Source of the DNA: Tateyamaria sp.
Lineage (GTDB): Bacteria > Pseudomonadota > Alphaproteobacteria > Rhodobacterales > Rhodobacteraceae
Direction: 5' to 3'
Length of the DNA stretch: 7,776 bases
Assembly: GCA_018668195.1 (NCBI GenBank)
Contig: JABITU010000326.1
Location: 1-7,776, forward strand
The first letter of the stretch is position 1. Each line of letters begins with the position of its first letter. The translations under genes and the position numbers were made by a program. Shown here one piece after another: positions 6,162 through 7,776 of this stretch. Under the pieces are notes generated by a model that was not told the origin of the DNA, made no database searches, and saw only the letters and a program-made list of their open reading frames with translations.

Positions 6162-7532
6162 TCAGTACGAATATTCGGCAAAAATCCGGTTCAAGTCACC
6201 TTGCCATTCACCATTGTACTGCGCGAGTAATTCATCAGCCGGCGCCTTTCCGGTATCGATGCTCTCGGTCAGCGCATTCAGAAAATGGGTCTCGTCCGGG
6301 ATCATCCCACCAGCACCGGGGCGCGCGCGCGCCTTTAGGCCCTGATGGCTGATCGCGACGGCTTGGCGAGCCAGATCGAGCATCCGGATATCGCCAACCC
6401 GGGCCTGCAATCCATCGACTGATGCCCGCACGCGCAGCGCCTCTCTCGTCTCTGCATCAAAATCCTTGACGAGGTCCCAAGCGGCGTCAAGCGCGCCTTG
6501 ATCGTACATTAACCCCACCCAGAACGCAGGCAAGGCGCACAAACGTCGCCACGGGCCGCCATCGGCACCGCGCATCTCTATATATTTTTTCATGCGCGCT
6601 TCGGGAAAGGCTGTCGTCAAATGATCGGCCCAGTCGCTCAGCGTCGGAATTTCGCCCGGCATCGCTGGCAGCTTACCAGCAAGGAAATCCCGGAACGACA
6701 TGCCAAGTGCATCGATGTACTTACCATCGCGGTAGACGAAATACATCGGAACATCGAGAGCGTATTGAACCCATGCTTCAAAGCCAAACCCGTCTTCGAA
6801 GATAAAGGGGATCATCCCGGTGCGGTCTGCATCCAGATCGCGCCATACCCGGCTGCGCCAGGATTTATGGCCATTAGTCTGACCCTCAAAAAAGGGCGAA
6901 TTGGCAAATAGCGCAGTGGCCACCGGCTGCAAGGCAACGGCCACGCGCATCTTTTGCACCATGTCTGCCTCGGACCCGAAATCAAGGTTTACCTGCACCG
7001 TGCAGGTGCGTCGCATCATGGTCCGGCCCATGGTTCCGACCTTGCCCATATAGGCATCCATCAGCTTGTAACGGCCTTTGGGCATCAACGGCATTTGCGC
7101 GTGGGTCCATGTCGGAGCAGCGCCCAGCCCGATAAAGCTCACCCCGATTTCATTAGCTATGTCCATGACCTCGCGCAGGTGCTGGTTGACCTCGTCGCAG
7201 GTCTCGTGGATCGATTCCAGCGGAGCCCCCGAAAGCTCCAGCGCGCCCCCCGGCTCGAGCGACACATTGGCACCGTCTTTTTCAAGCCCGGTCAGCTTGC
7301 CGCCCTCGCGCAGTTCGGCCCATCCATGGCGATCACGCAACGCAGCCAGAACCGCCTCAATTGACCGCTCGCCCTCGAATGGCAGAGGCTGAAGCGTATC
7401 TTTGCAATATCCGAACTTTTCATGCTCGGTACCGATACGCCAATCGGTCTTTGGCTTGCACCCATCGGCCAAATATTGGGCCAACTGTTCGTGGTGTTCA
7501 ATCGGTCCGCCACCGGATTGAGGGATAGACAT
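6162..7532 (-). CDS. gshA: glutamate-cysteine ligase, plant/proteobacterial type (GCS2 family)
   Basis: The enzyme joins glutamate and cysteine with ATP to form gamma-glutamylcysteine, the first step of glutathione synthesis, in the cytoplasm. The protein has 456 residues, the normal length for the class shared by alphaproteobacteria and plants, which differs from E. coli GshA. Diagnostic stretches are WRIGTEHEKFGY (31-42, nucleotide and glutamate binding), LEPGGALELSGAP (92-104), MMRRTCTVQVNLDF (172-185), HLTTAFPEARMKKYIEMRGADGG (304-326, in parts) and WRRLCALPAFWVGLMYD (328-344). Cysteines are at 25, 43, 112, 177 and 332. Cys112 and Cys332 are 220 residues apart, the same as the Cys186-Cys406 disulfide of the Brassica juncea enzyme. 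The second plant pair has no counterpart. The start at 7532 is supported by GGAG seven bases upstream. The gene is convergent with plsY and appears to stand alone or follow the partial gene at the right edge. Confidence 0.97.
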   Translation of the reverse strand: MSIPQSGGGPIEHHEQLAQYLADGCKPKTDWRIGTEHEKFGYCKDTLQPLPFEGERSIEAVLAALRDRHGWAELREGGKLTGLEKDGANVSLEPGGALELSGAPLESIHETCDEVNQHLREVMDIANEIGVSFIGLGAAPTWTHAQMPLMPKGRYKLMDAYMGKVGTMGRTMMRRTCTVQVNLDFGSEADMVQKMRVAVALQPVATALFANSPFFEGQTNGHKSWRSRVWRDLDADRTGMIPFIFEDGFGFEAWVQYALDVPMYFVYRDGKYIDALGMSFRDFLAGKLPAMPGEIPTLSDWADHLTTAFPEARMKKYIEMRGADGGPWRRLCALPAFWVGLMYDQGALDAAWDLVKDFDAETREALRVRASVDGLQARVGDIRMLDLARQAVAISHQGLKARARPGAGGMIPDETHFLNALTESIDTGKAPADELLAQYNGEWQGDLNRIFAEYSY

Positions 7533-7539
7533 AGGGGCG

Positions 7540-7543
7540 CTCC
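7540..7543 (-). promoter_or_regulatory. ribosome binding site of gshA
   Basis: GGAG on the minus strand lies seven bases before the ATG at 7532 and supports that start. Confidence 0.6.
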
Positions 7544-7566
7544 GATTTACTCAAGTTTACCTTGAA

Positions 7567-7595
7567 GAAATGGGGCGATTTAGTGTCAGTGTCAA
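7567..7595 (-). promoter_or_regulatory. possible sigma-70 promoter of gshA
   Basis: On the minus strand a perfect TTGACA (7590-7595) is followed after 17 bases by CATTTC (7567-7572), a poor -10 box. Weak -10 boxes are not rare in roseobacters. The TTGACA overlaps a tandem GTGTCA pair (7583-7594 on the plus strand), and an inverted repeat lies just upstream, so regulation here is possible. The leader would be about 30 bases. Confidence 0.35.
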
Positions 7596-7598
7596 TGC

Positions 7599-7621
7599 GC
7601 ACCAAACCACAGTTTCGGTGC
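7599..7621. repeat. imperfect inverted repeat upstream of gshA
   Basis: On the minus strand GCACC-G-AAAC and GTTTGGTGC can pair over nine bases with one bulged G and a TGTG loop. It sits between the partial gene at the right edge and gshA, ending four bases before the TTGACA box. No T-run follows on either strand, so an intrinsic terminator is unlikely. An operator for a dimeric regulator or a leader hairpin are the alternatives. Confidence 0.45.
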
Positions 7622-7670
7622 AAAATAGAACGATCATGCCCGGATGACGCAAGTTTGAACTGCTGTCCCC

Positions 7671-7776
7671 TCAGGCGTGGCCGCGCGGCTTCATTTCTTC
7701 CAGCGTCGGGCGTGCCCGTTCCCAGATTACGACGGGCACATCCGGCGTGTCCCGCAGCCGGGCCAGCATCCGTTCA
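7671..7776 (-). CDS. unidentified protein, C-terminal end only
   Basis: The minus strand is open from the right edge to a TGA at 7671-7673. The 34 complete codons read as an Arg-rich end: ERMLARLRDTPDVPVVIWERAR followed by PTLEEMKPRGHA (given in two parts). Codon use is like the neighbours (GC-rich third positions). The strand-like PVVIWERA preceded by a helix suggests the end of a folded alpha/beta protein, but I do not recognise the family and give no function. The gap to gshA is 138 bp, so it is on the same strand but not clearly in one operon with it. Confidence 0.5.
   Translation of the reverse strand, partial: ERMLARLRDTPDVPVVIWERARPTLEEMKPRGHA

Noticed and set aside
6321..6332. Run of six GC dinucleotides inside gshA
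   Set aside because: It encodes an Ala-Arg stretch in frame, and the gene is intact on both sides. Phase variation of an important biosynthetic gene by this run is unlikely, so it is best read as compositional.
6107..6352. Plus-strand open frame starting in the plsY-gshA gap
   Set aside because: Most of it is antisense to the 3' end of gshA. It has no ribosome binding site and no recognisable domain.

Overview
The window looks like chromosomal DNA from a marine alphaproteobacterium of the Roseobacter/Rhodobacteraceae type. This rests on the moderately high GC content, on protein sequences that read like roseobacter homologues (from memory, not from a search), and on the gene order pyrB - small membrane protein - pyrC-like - plsY, which I associate with that group. 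No RNA genes, insertion sequences, CRISPR arrays, phage genes or attachment sites were seen. It reads as a core-genome neighbourhood rather than an island.

Left part (1-2450, minus strand, read right to left): a compact run of four genes. They are a family-4-like uracil-DNA glycosylase, a LysE/RhtB-type amino-acid exporter overlapping it by 8 bp, a MoaB-type molybdopterin biosynthesis protein 20 bp further on, and, after a 94-bp gap with a possible promoter, the first 134 codons of an RND efflux periplasmic adaptor that runs off the left edge.

Middle (2526-5959, plus strand, divergent from the first block): a tightly coupled operon of four genes. A plausible sigma-70 promoter and a good ribosome binding site precede pyrB (aspartate carbamoyltransferase). 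Then come an unnamed 180-residue protein with a single C-terminal membrane anchor, a dihydroorotase homologue, and plsY (glycerol-3-phosphate acyltransferase). Junctions are ATGA, ATGA and TAATG, so translational coupling is likely throughout. The dihydroorotase homologue lacks the HxH zinc-binding pair and other active-site residues, so it is probably a non-catalytic partner of PyrB. With the tail-anchored protein locked between the two, this could be a membrane-tethered aspartate carbamoyltransferase complex made together with a phospholipid synthesis enzyme. That assembly is inference and is the most interesting point of the window.

Right part (5960-7776): a 202-bp convergent gap with short palindromes and a candidate terminator, then gshA on the minus strand (plant-type glutamate-cysteine ligase). 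It keeps two cysteines at the exact spacing of the plant redox-switch disulfide. Upstream of gshA is a 138-bp gap with an imperfect inverted repeat next to a TTGACA box, and then the last 34 codons of an unidentified minus-strand gene cut by the right edge.
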